Part shown: piece by piece, positions 29,538-38,791 of the stretch
Position numbering within the stretch: the stretch's first letter is position 1
How the letters are laid out: each line of letters opens with the position of its first letter
Notes under the pieces: generated by a model
Told to the model about the DNA's origin: nothing
The model's input: only the letters and a program-made list of their open reading frames with translations
Database searches by the model: none
Made by a program: the position numbers and the translations under genes
DNA from: Campylobacterota bacterium
GTDB taxonomy: Bacteria > Campylobacterota > Campylobacteria > Campylobacterales > Sulfurimonadaceae
Length of the DNA stretch: 64,000 bases
NCBI GenBank assembly: GCA_040752835.1
Contig: JBFMGG010000004.1
Span: 157,032-221,031, forward strand
Direction of reading: 5' to 3'

Positions 29538-30493
29538 AACGGCTCATATTCGCACTGTCGCTGATGATCCTCGCCGCCGCCCCGTTTGTGGGCGAAACGG
29601 CGATGAAACTTGCCAACCTCTTCACCCCGGAGGCGACCGAATACCTCCTGTTCTGGGACCTGCGCCTGCCGCGGGTAGGTGTCGCGTTTTTCACGGGGGC
29701 GGTCCTCGCCCTGGGGGGAATGGTGTTCCAGGCCGTGTTTCGCAACGCCCTCACAACCCCCTTTACTCTGGGCGTCTCGAGCGGCGCGACCCTGGCGACG
29801 GCCGTAGGAATCGTATTTTTACCCGCATCGCTGGCGGCCCTCTCGTACTTTTTCAGTTTCGTCGGGGCGTTTTCGACAGTCGTACTGCTGTTTTTGTTCG
29901 CGCGGTCCCTCAAAGCGACCCAGACCCATTCGCTCCTGCTCATCGGGATCGCCCTCTCCTTTTTCTATTCCGCCGCGCTGATGGTGATTTTCTACCTCAG
30001 TGATCTCGAACAAAGCTATTCGATCATCCGTTTTACGATGGGAAGCCTGAGCGTGGTGGGGATGGAGAGCCTCTATCCCGTCGCGGCGGCGGCGCTGGCC
30101 CTGCTGTGGGTCGTCGTACGCTACCGTCCCGAGCTCAAACTGCTTCTCACCTCGTACGAAAATGCGTTTCTCAAAGGGATCGAGATCAAAAAAATCAACC
30201 TGATCCTCCTCCTCTCCGTCTCGATGAGCGTCGGGGTCTGCGTAAGCGTCGTGGGGCCGATCGGGTTTATCGGGCTGGTGATCCCCCACATCGTCCGGCT
30301 GCTCTACCGCCGCAGCAGCGACGCGCTGATCCTCCCCGTATTCTATTACGGGGGCGTCTTCTTGGTGCTCTGCGACCTCGTCGCGCGCAATCTCGGAGCG
30401 GCCAGCGAAGTCCCCATCGGGGTCGTGACGTCGTTTATCGGGGGACCGTTTTTCATCTACATCATCCTGAAAAAAAGGGGGAGGCATGGTTAA
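29534..30493 (+). CDS. btuC: ABC transporter permease, FecCD family (BtuC-like)
   Basis: A 319-residue inner-membrane permease with about nine or ten transmembrane segments. FecCD hallmarks are LRLPRVGVAFFTGAVLALGG, NALTTPFTLGVSSGATL, the ATPase-contact region VGPIGFIGLVIPHIVRLLYR and the end EVPIGVVTSFIGGPFFIYIILKK. The ATG overlaps the btuD stop; a longer in-frame reading only runs through btuD in another frame. Its end overlaps cobB by 8 bases, linking import to synthesis. Confidence 0.87.
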   Translation: MKRLIFALSLMILAAAPFVGETAMKLANLFTPEATEYLLFWDLRLPRVGVAFFTGAVLALGGMVFQAVFRNALTTPFTLGVSSGATLATAVGIVFLPASLAALSYFFSFVGAFSTVVLLFLFARSLKATQTHSLLLIGIALSFFYSAALMVIFYLSDLEQSYSIIRFTMGSLSVVGMESLYPVAAAALALLWVVVRYRPELKLLLTSYENAFLKGIEIKKINLILLLSVSMSVGVCVSVVGPIGFIGLVIPHIVRLLYRRSSDALILPVFYYGGVFLVLCDLVARNLGAASEVPIGVVTSFIGGPFFIYIILKKRGRHG

Positions 30494-31748
30494 CCTCTGC
30501 ATCAGCGCCGTCGCGTCCAACCAGGGGAAAACGCTCCTCACCTCGGCGCTTCTGTACCGTTTCAAAGACTCCGTCCGGCCGTTTAAAATCGGCCCCGATT
30601 TCATCGACCCGCAGTTCCACCGCGCCATCTGCGGCACCGAAAGCATCAACCTCGACGCGTTCATGATGAGCCCGGAGCAGCTGCAATGGCTGTACGGACG
30701 CTATGCCGACCGTGAGGCCGCGATCATGGAAGGGGTGATGGGGTTCTACGACGGAATGGACTACGGCAGCAGCGCTTACGATATTTCCAAACTGCTCAAC
30801 GTCCCCACGATCATCATCCTTGACGCACAGGGGAGCTACATCACCCCCAGCGCCGTTCTCGGAGGGCTCAAAGGGTACCGACAAGACAACACCATCCGGG
30901 GGGTCATCCTCAACCGTCTGGGTTCGCAGAGCCATTACGAACTGATCAAAAACCGGATCGAAAGCGATTTCGGGGACGTGGCGGTGCTGGGTTGGATCCC
31001 AGACGGCCTTGAGGCGCTGCGTGATACCCATCTGGGACTTGATTTAAATGAGATGGATAAACTCGAAGCGATCTCCAAAGCGGTGTTGGAACATATCGAG
31101 ATTGAATCGCTCATAGCCCTGGGGAGACGTGAAGCCAAAGAGAACACCTCGTATCCGTTTAGAGTGCTCCCCAAAAGCGATAAAAAGATCGCGGTTGTGA
31201 GCGATGAGAATTTCTCCTTTTTGTACCATGATAATCTCCGATTTTTGCAAGAGGTATTCGCCGATGTCGTTATCGTCCGCCCCTCACGCGACGAAGTCAT
31301 TCCTGAAGAGTGCGACAGCATCTACATCTGCGGCGGATATGTCGAGACACCCAAAGCGTACGCCTCCATCCAAAAGGCCCAAAAGTTTAAAGCTTCATTG
31401 ATCCGTCATGCCCGAACGAAAAAGATCTATGCCGAGTGCGCGGGGCTTCTCTATCTCGGAAAGGGCGTCGATGAAAAAGCAATGAGCGGGATTTTGGAGG
31501 TCTCCTTTACCCTCGAAAAACGGTTCCAGCGGATGGGATACTACACCAACGAAGCCGGGGTGAGGGGGCATGCGTTCCACTACACCCGTCCTCTCGAAGA
31601 GGGCGATGCCTTCGATATCCTCAAAGGGGCGAAAACGGGGACCGGGCAGCCGGGAAGCTGGCAAAACGGCGAGGGAAACGTGCTGGGCACCTACCTTCAC
31701 ACCCTCTTTCGCAGCCATCCCGACCTCGTTCGACGGAGGCTGATGTGA
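30486..31748 (+). CDS. cobB: Cobyrinate a,c-diamide synthase
   Basis: A 420-residue CobB/CbiA. The N-terminal P-loop region is SAVASNQGKTLLTSALL, followed by KIGPDFIDPQFH and EGVMGFYDG typical of the ATP-dependent ligase half. The C-terminal glutamine amidotransferase half has the catalytic Cys318 in YAECAGLLYLG and His in YLHTLF. It amidates the a and c side chains of cobyrinate. CobQ in this cluster does the remaining four. The stop overlaps the bluB start. Confidence 0.93.
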   Translation: MVNLCISAVASNQGKTLLTSALLYRFKDSVRPFKIGPDFIDPQFHRAICGTESINLDAFMMSPEQLQWLYGRYADREAAIMEGVMGFYDGMDYGSSAYDISKLLNVPTIIILDAQGSYITPSAVLGGLKGYRQDNTIRGVILNRLGSQSHYELIKNRIESDFGDVAVLGWIPDGLEALRDTHLGLDLNEMDKLEAISKAVLEHIEIESLIALGRREAKENTSYPFRVLPKSDKKIAVVSDENFSFLYHDNLRFLQEVFADVVIVRPSRDEVIPEECDSIYICGGYVETPKAYASIQKAQKFKASLIRHARTKKIYAECAGLLYLGKGVDEKAMSGILEVSFTLEKRFQRMGYYTNEAGVRGHAFHYTRPLEEGDAFDILKGAKTGTGQPGSWQNGEGNVLGTYLHTLFRSHPDLVRRRLM

Positions 31749-32371
31749 AAGCTTTCGACGTCCACGCCCGAACGATCCTCCAATCGATCCTCTCCTCCCG
31801 CCGCGACGTGAGGGGACACCATTTTCTCCCCGATCCGATCGAGGAAAAAGCGCTGCGGGAGATTCTCGAAGCGGCGATCTCGGCTCCCTCGGTGGGCTTT
31901 TCCCAGCCGTGGAAGTTTCTCCTGATCCAAGACCCTGCCAAACGCGAAGCGATCTATGAAGAGTTTAGGAGAGAAAACGCCAAAGCGGCCCAAGAGTTCG
32001 GTGACCGTCCCCTCTATCCGAACCTCAAGCTCGAAGGGATCAAAGAAGCGCCTCTCAATATCGCCGTCCTTTACACAAAACCCTCCAAAGCCGTGCTGGG
32101 GCAAACCACCCAGAAAAAGACAGGGGAGTACAGCGTCGTGTGCGCGATCCAGAATCTCTGGCTGATGGCGCGCGCCCACAATATCGGGGTGGGGTGGGTA
32201 AGCATTCTTCGCCCCAAGCGGGTCAAAAAGATTTTGGGGATCGGCCGCGAATACAAACTGATCGGCTATCTGACGGTGGGGTACGTGAACGAATTTCTCG
32301 ACGAACCCGAACTGCTGAAACTGGGGTGGGAAGAGAAAAAAACGCTGGACGAGGTGGTCGAATGGGTGTGA
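31745..32371 (+). CDS. bluB: 5,6-dimethylbenzimidazole synthase
   Basis: A 208-residue nitroreductase-fold enzyme with the BluB-specific RRDVRGHHFLPDP and SAPSVGFSQPWKFLLI, then EYSVVCAIQNLWLMARAHNIGVGWVSI. BluB cannibalises reduced FMN with O2 to form 5,6-dimethylbenzimidazole, the lower ligand of B12. It implies that the organism makes true cobalamin when oxygen is available. It starts with GTG overlapping the cobB stop and overlaps the kinase gene by 10 bases. Confidence 0.92.
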   Translation: MKAFDVHARTILQSILSSRRDVRGHHFLPDPIEEKALREILEAAISAPSVGFSQPWKFLLIQDPAKREAIYEEFRRENAKAAQEFGDRPLYPNLKLEGIKEAPLNIAVLYTKPSKAVLGQTTQKKTGEYSVVCAIQNLWLMARAHNIGVGWVSILRPKRVKKILGIGREYKLIGYLTVGYVNEFLDEPELLKLGWEEKKTLDEVVEWV

Positions 32372-33126
32372 AAACCGTTATTGCGCTCAGCGATTTGCCC
32401 GCCTCGCTGGGGGTGAAAACGATCACGCCCAGCAGTGAGGGAGTCATGGACAGCGTCTATTTTCTGGATGGGGATCGGGTCTTGAAAATTTTCGAGACGG
32501 CAAGCGAAGAGGCAGTGTACGAGGAACTCAAACTTCTGAAACAGTGTGAAACGCTCCCTGTATCCCAACCCATAGGAGAGGTCATGAACATCGGCGGCAA
32601 ACCCGCCCTCCTCTACCGCCGGTGTCCCGGCCAAAGCCTTGAAACGGCACACACCGATCCTATACGGCAGATCGGGGCGTTTTTACGGAATTTCCATGCC
32701 CGAACGGCAACGCGGCACAGTTCCAACGAAAGGCTCTTCGAGCGGTCGCGGCTGGCGCGGATGATCGGAGAGTCCGATATGCCGATTTTTGAAACGCTGT
32801 TCAACAAAATCGACCCGCCCCTGCGCAACGACGGGATTATTCACGGCGATCTCTTTTTGGACAACGCCCTCTTCGAGGGGGACAGCCTCTCGTGCGTCGT
32901 CGATTTCACGCAGGCGTGCAACGGCGATTTTGTGTTCGACCTCGCCGTCGCGGCTCTCTCCTGGTGCGACAGTGAGGAGAAAACGGCGGCTTTGCTGGAG
33001 AGCTACGGCGCAACGCTCACTCCCGAGGAATTTCGCCCCTACCGCGAATACGCAACCCTTTTTTATTGCGTCAACCGTTATCGAAACGGCGGAAATTATC
33101 ACGAACTATTGGAGAAACTGGTATGA
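32362..33126 (+). CDS. APH/ThrB2-family small-molecule kinase in the cobalamin cluster
   Basis: A 254-residue aminoglycoside-phosphotransferase-fold kinase that most resembles type II homoserine kinase: catalytic loop IIHGDLFLDNALF, metal site VVDFTQACNGDFVFDLAVAALSWC. It sits between bluB and cobT with overlaps on both sides. CobD in this cluster needs L-threonine O-3-phosphate, and no PduX-type threonine kinase is visible, so this protein may supply that substrate (or a related amino alcohol phosphate). That role is an inference from context. ATG at 32362 was chosen; GTG at 32368 is a shorter option. Confidence 0.75.
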   Translation: MGVKTVIALSDLPASLGVKTITPSSEGVMDSVYFLDGDRVLKIFETASEEAVYEELKLLKQCETLPVSQPIGEVMNIGGKPALLYRRCPGQSLETAHTDPIRQIGAFLRNFHARTATRHSSNERLFERSRLARMIGESDMPIFETLFNKIDPPLRNDGIIHGDLFLDNALFEGDSLSCVVDFTQACNGDFVFDLAVAALSWCDSEEKTAALLESYGATLTPEEFRPYREYATLFYCVNRYRNGGNYHELLEKLV

Positions 33127-34184
33127 TCAAAACCATCACGGGAAACAAGGATTTCATCGAAAGCCTGCGGGGAAAACGGGCCGATTTTTTGCTCTGCATG
33201 AGCAACACCAAAACGGCCGAAATCCCCGGGATTACCCAGGCGGGGATTCCGGGGTCGTTCCATCTCACCCCGACGCTCGATGCGGAGTTCATAGCGATCG
33301 GAGAAGTGCGGAGCCTGGGGAGCATCGCCGAAACCCCCAAAGGGGTCCCCACCCCCGCCCTCATCACCCGCGCCGTCCATCTCCTCCATCCCTTCCGCCA
33401 GATCGAACTGCTGAACCTGGGGCTGGAAGTTTCCCCGAAACTGGAGCATTTCAGACTCCATACGTTCAGCATTTCCCCCAGCGATTCGATCGAGGGGGGG
33501 GCAAATATCCCCGCCGCGGAGGTGTTTGAAAAAGCCATCGCCTTCGCCCAGGATCTCACCCTCCAAAGCGACTACATCATTCTGGGCGAGTCGGTCCCCG
33601 CAGGGACGACGACGGCCCTCGCTACGGCGCTGGCACTGGGGTACGACGCGCGGGATAAATTCAGCAGCAGTTTCAAAAACGATCCCGGCGACATCAAACG
33701 CGCCGTACTCGAACGGGCCCTCTCCCGCATCGGCAAAAGCGATGATCTCTTCGGCATCCTCTCTGCGGTGGGGGACAACATGCTCATCTTTAACGCCGGG
33801 TTGATCCTCGGTCTCCAAAACCGCGACATCCCGATTGTGTTGGCAGGGGGGACACAGATGGCGTGCGTACTGCTCATCGTCAACCGTATTCTGCAGATGA
33901 TGGAAGAGAAGCTCGACAGCTCCCGAATCGCCCTCTGTACGACCAAATGGGTCGCCGAAGATACGTCAAGCGATATCAAAGCCCTCCTGGAGATGAACGA
34001 TTTTCCTCTCAACGCCTATTACGCCGATTTCGATTTCTCCCTCACCGATCATCCCGCGCTGAGACTCTACGACCAAGGGGAAGCCAAAGAGGGGGTCGGC
34101 GCAGGGGGTGCGCTGGTCTACGCGTTGCTTAACGGCATCACCAAAGAGCAGATCACCCGCAAAGTGGAGAGCTTTTTGCAATGA
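33123..34184 (+). CDS. cobT: Nicotinate-nucleotide-dependent phosphoribosyltransferase CobT, archaeal/cyanobacterial type
   Basis: A 353-residue protein of the TIGR00303-like branch, with LLCMSNTKTAEIPGITQAGI, HLTPTLDAEFI, LGESVPAGTTTALATALALGY and VLAGGTQMACVLLIV. It activates the lower-ligand base by transfer of phosphoribose from nicotinate mononucleotide to give alpha-ribazole phosphate. This branch is known mainly from archaea and cyanobacteria and differs from E. coli/Salmonella CobT. Start ATG overlaps the kinase stop (ATGA); its stop overlaps cobU the same way. Confidence 0.85.
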   Translation: MIKTITGNKDFIESLRGKRADFLLCMSNTKTAEIPGITQAGIPGSFHLTPTLDAEFIAIGEVRSLGSIAETPKGVPTPALITRAVHLLHPFRQIELLNLGLEVSPKLEHFRLHTFSISPSDSIEGGANIPAAEVFEKAIAFAQDLTLQSDYIILGESVPAGTTTALATALALGYDARDKFSSSFKNDPGDIKRAVLERALSRIGKSDDLFGILSAVGDNMLIFNAGLILGLQNRDIPIVLAGGTQMACVLLIVNRILQMMEEKLDSSRIALCTTKWVAEDTSSDIKALLEMNDFPLNAYYADFDFSLTDHPALRLYDQGEAKEGVGAGGALVYALLNGITKEQITRKVESFLQ

Positions 34185-34672
34185 AGATACTTTACTTCGG
34201 CGGACAGAAATCGGGTAAAAGCAGCCTGGCGGAGGCCAAGGCCCTCGCTCTCGCGACCGACAAGCCCTATTACCTCGCCACCTACGACCACAGTTTCGGC
34301 GATGACGAGATGGGAATGCGGATCGACAGACACCGCACCGCACGCGGCGAAAACTTCATCACCCTCGAAGAGACGCACCATCTGGCCGATGTGATCCAGC
34401 CTCACCAAACCTACCTGATCGACTGCGTCTCGATGTGGATACTCAACCGGCTCGACGAGAGCGAAGAGACTCTGCTCGCGGAGATCGAAGCGCTGGGGCG
34501 CGTAGACGCTAACATCGTGTTTGTCCTGAACGACGTCGGATCGGGAGTCATCCCGAATGATCCCATCAGCCGCCGTTATGTCGATCTCAGCGGCATCATC
34601 GGTCAGGCACTGGCTAGGTTTTGCGACGAAGTCTACGAAGTGAAACTGGGACTGGAGAAGCGGCTCAAATGA
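34181..34672 (+). CDS. cobU: Adenosylcobinamide kinase/guanylyltransferase
   Basis: A 163-residue bifunctional CobU: P-loop FGGQKSGKSSLAE (about 6-18), MRIDRHRTARGENFITLEE with the His that carries GMP, LIDCVSMWILN and FVLNDVGSGVIPNDPISRRYVD. It phosphorylates adenosylcobinamide and then attaches GMP, making the GDP-activated substrate for CobS. Overlaps with cobT and cobD are both 4 bases (ATGA). Confidence 0.93.
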   Translation: MKILYFGGQKSGKSSLAEAKALALATDKPYYLATYDHSFGDDEMGMRIDRHRTARGENFITLEETHHLADVIQPHQTYLIDCVSMWILNRLDESEETLLAEIEALGRVDANIVFVLNDVGSGVIPNDPISRRYVDLSGIIGQALARFCDEVYEVKLGLEKRLK

Positions 34673-35676
34673 CGGCCTACGGACACGGTGGGGATGTAGA
34701 GGCGTTTGCAAAACACTGCGGATGTGCGGTGAGCGAGGTGGTCGATCTCTCCTCCAACATTAACTTCATCACCCCTATGGTCGATTTCAGCGAAGTTGTC
34801 CTCAATGCGTACCCCACCTACGACAGACTAACGGAGACGTTAGCCTCTCATTACGGAGTCACGTCGGAGGAGTTAGAGCTTTTTAACGGCGGCTCTTCGG
34901 CGATTTTTACATTGCTCCGATTTCTCGACAACCCCACCTGCACGATCTACTCCCCCGCCTATCTGGAGTACAAAAAAGCGGCGTTGCTTCACGGCAAGAA
35001 GGTGCACCTCATCGACCGCTTCGAGGCGATGGATGCGGAGGTTGAGGCCAACTCCCTCGTCGTCTTCGTCAACCCTTCCACTCCCGACGGACGCTACTAC
35101 GAGATCGAAACACTGATGGAGCAATGGAGTGCCAAAAACTGCACAATCCTCATCGACGAATCGTTTCTGGAGTTTTGCGGCGGAGCGTCGGCGACCCGTT
35201 ATCTCCAAACCTGCGACAAACTCTACGTTTTAAAATCACAGACCAAATTTTACGGATGCGCGGGGGTGAGAGTCGGGATCGTCCTCTCTTCGCGGGAGAA
35301 TATCGCCGCCCTCAAAGCCAAAGAGCCGCTATGGAAAATCTCGGCGGTCGACAGCCATTTTCTCATCACGGCGCTTAAAGATGAAGCGTTTCGTGCGCAA
35401 TCGCGAGAGCTGAACGCGGAGGCGAAAACGTATTTGAAAACCCTCCTAGATACGTCGCCCCTGTTTGAGAAGGTGTTTGAGAGCGATGCGAACTTTTTCC
35501 TCGTCCGGCTCGCTCACATGAATGCGAAAGAATTTCAGGAGAGACTGATTCCGTATAAAATCATGGTGCGGGATTGTTCCAATTTCGATTTTCTGGATGC
35601 GGGTTATGTGCGAATCGCCGTGAAAAGCATTGCGGAGTTGAAACGGTTTGAGGAGGCACTATGTTCGCTGACATAG
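34669..35676 (+). CDS. cobD: L-threonine-O-3-phosphate decarboxylase (CobD/CobC-like)
   Basis: A 335-residue PLP enzyme of the histidinol-phosphate aminotransferase fold. YGHGGDVEAFAKHCG and VDLSSNINF are typical of the cobalamin branch; the PLP-binding lysine is Lys193 in KSQTKFYGCAGVRVG. It makes aminopropanol phosphate, the linker between corrin ring and nucleotide loop. The ATG at 34669 overlaps the cobU stop; an upstream in-frame reading lies inside cobU and was rejected. It overlaps cbiB by 16 bases. CbiB next door uses its product. Confidence 0.85.
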   Translation: MTAYGHGGDVEAFAKHCGCAVSEVVDLSSNINFITPMVDFSEVVLNAYPTYDRLTETLASHYGVTSEELELFNGGSSAIFTLLRFLDNPTCTIYSPAYLEYKKAALLHGKKVHLIDRFEAMDAEVEANSLVVFVNPSTPDGRYYEIETLMEQWSAKNCTILIDESFLEFCGGASATRYLQTCDKLYVLKSQTKFYGCAGVRVGIVLSSRENIAALKAKEPLWKISAVDSHFLITALKDEAFRAQSRELNAEAKTYLKTLLDTSPLFEKVFESDANFFLVRLAHMNAKEFQERLIPYKIMVRDCSNFDFLDAGYVRIAVKSIAELKRFEEALCSLT

Positions 35677-36524
35677 CCCTCATCGCCTACGTCACCGACC
35701 GTCTCTTCGGCGAGTTCACATTTATCCGCCACCCCGTCGTCCTGATGGGCGATTTCATCACCGCGTTTCAAAAGCGGTTTTATCGAGATAGCATTATGCG
35801 CGGATTTTGGCTCGTGTTTTGGCTGTTAGCCGCCGTGTTAGCTCTCGTTTATCCGATTTCGCTGATCGGCAATCCGTGGATATTGGGGATCATCGCCTCG
35901 AGCGGGATCGCGGGAAAGATGCTCTATGAGAGCGTGAACAACGTGCTGAGCGACCCGCAATCGATCCGTTACCTCGTCAGCCGCGACACCGAAAATCTCA
36001 GCGAGAGCGAGATCAACAAAGCCGCGATCGAGACCTACGCCGAAAATCTGAGCGACGGGGTGATCGCCCCGCTGTTTTATCTGTTAGTTTTCGGTTTGGT
36101 CGGGCTTTTTCTTTACAAAGCCATCAACACCCTCGATTCGATGGTGGGGTATCGGAACGATAAATACGAGAAATTCGGCAAAGTGAGCGCACGGTTGGAC
36201 GATATCGCCAACTATATCCCCTCCCGCATCACGGGGGTGATCATCCTGATCCTCTTCGGCAAACTCGGAAAGCTCACCCAAACATGGCGTTACGGCGCGC
36301 TGCACGAGAGCCCCAATGCGGGATACCCTATTTCGGCGATGGCGCTCTCGCTAGGTCTCTCCCTCGGAGGGCCGACCCCCTATTTCGGAACGATCAAAAA
36401 CAAGCCCTACTTCGGCGAGGGGAAGCGGGAGATTACGACTCTGGATGTTCAGCGTGCATTAACCCTTCAGTGGAAACTCGATACCCTTGTGATTATCGTA
36501 TTAGCAGCGGGAGTGATGGCATGA
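35661..36524 (+). CDS. cbiB: Adenosylcobinamide-phosphate synthase CbiB
   Basis: A 287-residue membrane protein with about five transmembrane segments. CbiB motifs: DRLFGEFTFIRHPVVLMG, VSRDTENLSESEINKAAIET followed by YAENLSDGVIAPLFY, YKAINTLDSMVGY and NAGYPISAMAL. It joins adenosylcobyrate to aminopropanol phosphate at the membrane. It overlaps cobD (16 bases) and cobQ (4 bases). Confidence 0.94.
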   Translation: MFADIALIAYVTDRLFGEFTFIRHPVVLMGDFITAFQKRFYRDSIMRGFWLVFWLLAAVLALVYPISLIGNPWILGIIASSGIAGKMLYESVNNVLSDPQSIRYLVSRDTENLSESEINKAAIETYAENLSDGVIAPLFYLLVFGLVGLFLYKAINTLDSMVGYRNDKYEKFGKVSARLDDIANYIPSRITGVIILILFGKLGKLTQTWRYGALHESPNAGYPISAMALSLGLSLGGPTPYFGTIKNKPYFGEGKREITTLDVQRALTLQWKLDTLVIIVLAAGVMA

Positions 36525-37867
36525 GATCGATCTCTATTTTCGGCACCTCGTCCGATGCGGGGAAATCGACCCTCACGTTTGTGATCGGACGGCTTTTGCA
36601 AGAGAGAGGGATCAACGTCGGGGTGTTCAAAGCCCAAAACGTCTCCAACAACTCCCGCGTGTGCGACGACGGGAGCGAAATCGCGATCGCCCAGTATTTT
36701 CAAGCGGAAGTGCTAGCTCTTCCGACGAGCTACCACCTCAATCCGATCCTCCTCAAATCGGGACACGGCAACAGCGCGTCGCTGATCGTCAAAGGCAAAG
36801 CCATAACCGACAAGGACGTCCGCGACTACTACCGCGATCTCGACACCCTCAAACCCGCCGTGGACGAGTGTTTCGAATACCTGAGCGAGCGGTACGAGTG
36901 CGTCATCTGCGAAGGGGCGGGAAGTCCTGTCGAGCTGAACCTGATGGACAAAGACCTCTCCAATATTTACATCGCCGAAAAATACGACACCAAAATCATC
37001 CTCGTCGCCGACATCGAAAAAGGGGGCGTGTTCGCCTCGATCTGGGGGGTCTACAACCTCCTTCCCGAAGCGTTGCGCGCCAACGTCATCGGGGTGATCG
37101 TCAACAAGTTCCGCGGTGATCGGAGCCTGTTTGATGAGGGGGTGAAAATTATCGAAGAGCGGTTCGGTATCCCCGTCCTCGGCGTCCTCCCCTACCTCCC
37201 CCTCAATCTCGGATTTGAAGACAGCCAAAGCTTAAAAAACTTCGTCCAGAACAAACCAAACCCTGCGAAAAAAATCGGGATCATCAACTACCCCACGATG
37301 AGCAACTACAACGATTTCGAACCGCTCATCGCCGACGAGACGATCGCCGTCGAGTTCATCACCTCCAATGTGGCGCTGGAGAATTTCGACCTCATCATCC
37401 TCCCCGGAAGCAAACGGGTGATCGAGGATTTGCGGTGGCTCAAAAAAACGGGGCTGTTTGATGCGCTCAAAGAGCGGAAAAAAGAGATACTGGGGATTTG
37501 CGGCGGGTATCAGATGATGTTTGAAGCGATCCTCGACGAGGGGTGCGTCGAGACGGCGGAACCGAGTCGCGAAGACGCTCTGGGATTTATCGACGACGTG
37601 ATCGTGTTTCAGCGGGACAAAGTGCTCAAAAAAGGGAAATACGACATCTTCGGCACAACACTCTACGGGTTCGAAATCCATCACGGGGTGAGTGAAAAAT
37701 ATCCGCTATACTACGAAAAAGCTCACATCAAAGGGACGTTCGTTCACGGACTGTTCGAGGACGCGGCGTTTGAGAACTATAAAAAAACGACCCTCGATTC
37801 GTTTATCGATACGATGAGAGGCGAGATTGATATGGAACGCGTGATCGAGAGTATCAACGCGCTATAA
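36521..37867 (+). CDS. cobQ: Cobyric acid synthase
   Basis: A 448-residue CobQ/CbiP. The N-terminal half is an ATP-dependent ligase (FGTSSDAGKSTLTFVIGRLL, FKAQNVSNNSRV, CEGAGSPVELNL) and the C-terminal half a glutamine amidotransferase (Cys327 in GICGGYQMMFE, IHHGVSEK, GTFVHGLFEDAAF). It amidates side chains b, d, e and g of adenosylcobyrinate diamide. ATG overlaps the cbiB stop. It is the last gene before the AT-rich island that separates it from cobS and cobC. Confidence 0.95.
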   Translation: MRSISIFGTSSDAGKSTLTFVIGRLLQERGINVGVFKAQNVSNNSRVCDDGSEIAIAQYFQAEVLALPTSYHLNPILLKSGHGNSASLIVKGKAITDKDVRDYYRDLDTLKPAVDECFEYLSERYECVICEGAGSPVELNLMDKDLSNIYIAEKYDTKIILVADIEKGGVFASIWGVYNLLPEALRANVIGVIVNKFRGDRSLFDEGVKIIEERFGIPVLGVLPYLPLNLGFEDSQSLKNFVQNKPNPAKKIGIINYPTMSNYNDFEPLIADETIAVEFITSNVALENFDLIILPGSKRVIEDLRWLKKTGLFDALKERKKEILGICGGYQMMFEAILDEGCVETAEPSREDALGFIDDVIVFQRDKVLKKGKYDIFGTTLYGFEIHHGVSEKYPLYYEKAHIKGTFVHGLFEDAAFENYKKTTLDSFIDTMRGEIDMERVIESINAL

Positions 37868-37950
37868 TAAACAATCGGTTTTAAATAATATTTTATAACA
37901 ATTACAAGAACCTATTTGACAGGTAAGAAGTCAGGAATGAAGGTAAAACA

Positions 37951-38685
37951 GTGATAAATGTTAAGCTCATAATAATTGGACACTCAGATAGAGTAGTTGA
38001 TTTTGATGTAATACGTAAACACAAATCAAAGTTTTTTCAATTTACGGATATTGAACGAATAAGCAGTTTACCTGATCCTCAAAAAAATGATGGCTACTTA
38101 GATATTGTATATTCTAAGCGTGAAATAGTACAAATATTAGAGAAAGTCCAATTTGATGGCTTATGTGTTGCTGTGATGAATTATAGATACAATGATGATT
38201 TTTATATGCATAGAATTGATTCGAATAAAGTATGTATCTCAGTAACTGGTATTGAAGAGATTTTATTTCAAAAAGATATTTCTATTGAAAATTTTATCAT
38301 CAAAAATATCTATGAAGTTTTTGTTTTTTACAAAATACTGAATAATTTAACAGATAACAGCGAAGTTTATAACTTTATTCATAATGATACACGAGGTTGT
38401 CTTTTTGATATGAATGGAGATAAAAATGACATCATTTATAATACTGAAAACCCTATTATCTGTGATGAATGTAAGGGAAAAATCAATAAAAAATCCATTC
38501 CAAAAAATTTTCTTAACGATATAGAAAAAGAACTCAAAGATATAAATAAGCCAACTATAAAACGAATAGAACTATTTATCAAAAAATATCCGCTATATTC
38601 GGTGTTAATAACATTTGTTTTTTCAACATTGATCAATTTATTTTCAAATTGGTTATGGGAATATTTGAAGGAATGTAAAAATTAA
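37951..38685 (+). CDS. Unknown protein with CxxC site and C-terminal membrane anchor
   Basis: A 244-residue protein. The body is cytoplasmic in appearance; it has HNDTRGCLFDMNGDKNDII followed by ICDECKGKI, so a Cys in RGC and a CDEC pair could bind a metal. A single transmembrane segment (about 213-236, SVLITFVFSTLINLFSNWLWEYL) lies at the end. I have a sense of the RGC-x-x-D plus CxxC layout in uncharacterised accessory proteins but cannot name a family. It is AT-rich, unlike its neighbours, and precedes fic by about 100 bases. A toxin, sensor or defence role is possible but unsupported. Confidence 0.6.
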   Translation: MINVKLIIIGHSDRVVDFDVIRKHKSKFFQFTDIERISSLPDPQKNDGYLDIVYSKREIVQILEKVQFDGLCVAVMNYRYNDDFYMHRIDSNKVCISVTGIEEILFQKDISIENFIIKNIYEVFVFYKILNNLTDNSEVYNFIHNDTRGCLFDMNGDKNDIIYNTENPIICDECKGKINKKSIPKNFLNDIEKELKDINKPTIKRIELFIKKYPLYSVLITFVFSTLINLFSNWLWEYLKECKN

Positions 38686-38791
38686 TGACAACCCATACCC
38701 TGGCCAGCGTCACAATGCGCGGTGATTCTTGCTTATATCTTATGATGACCTTGGGACTTACAAGTCAGAATAGTATGGAAATAGAATTTAG

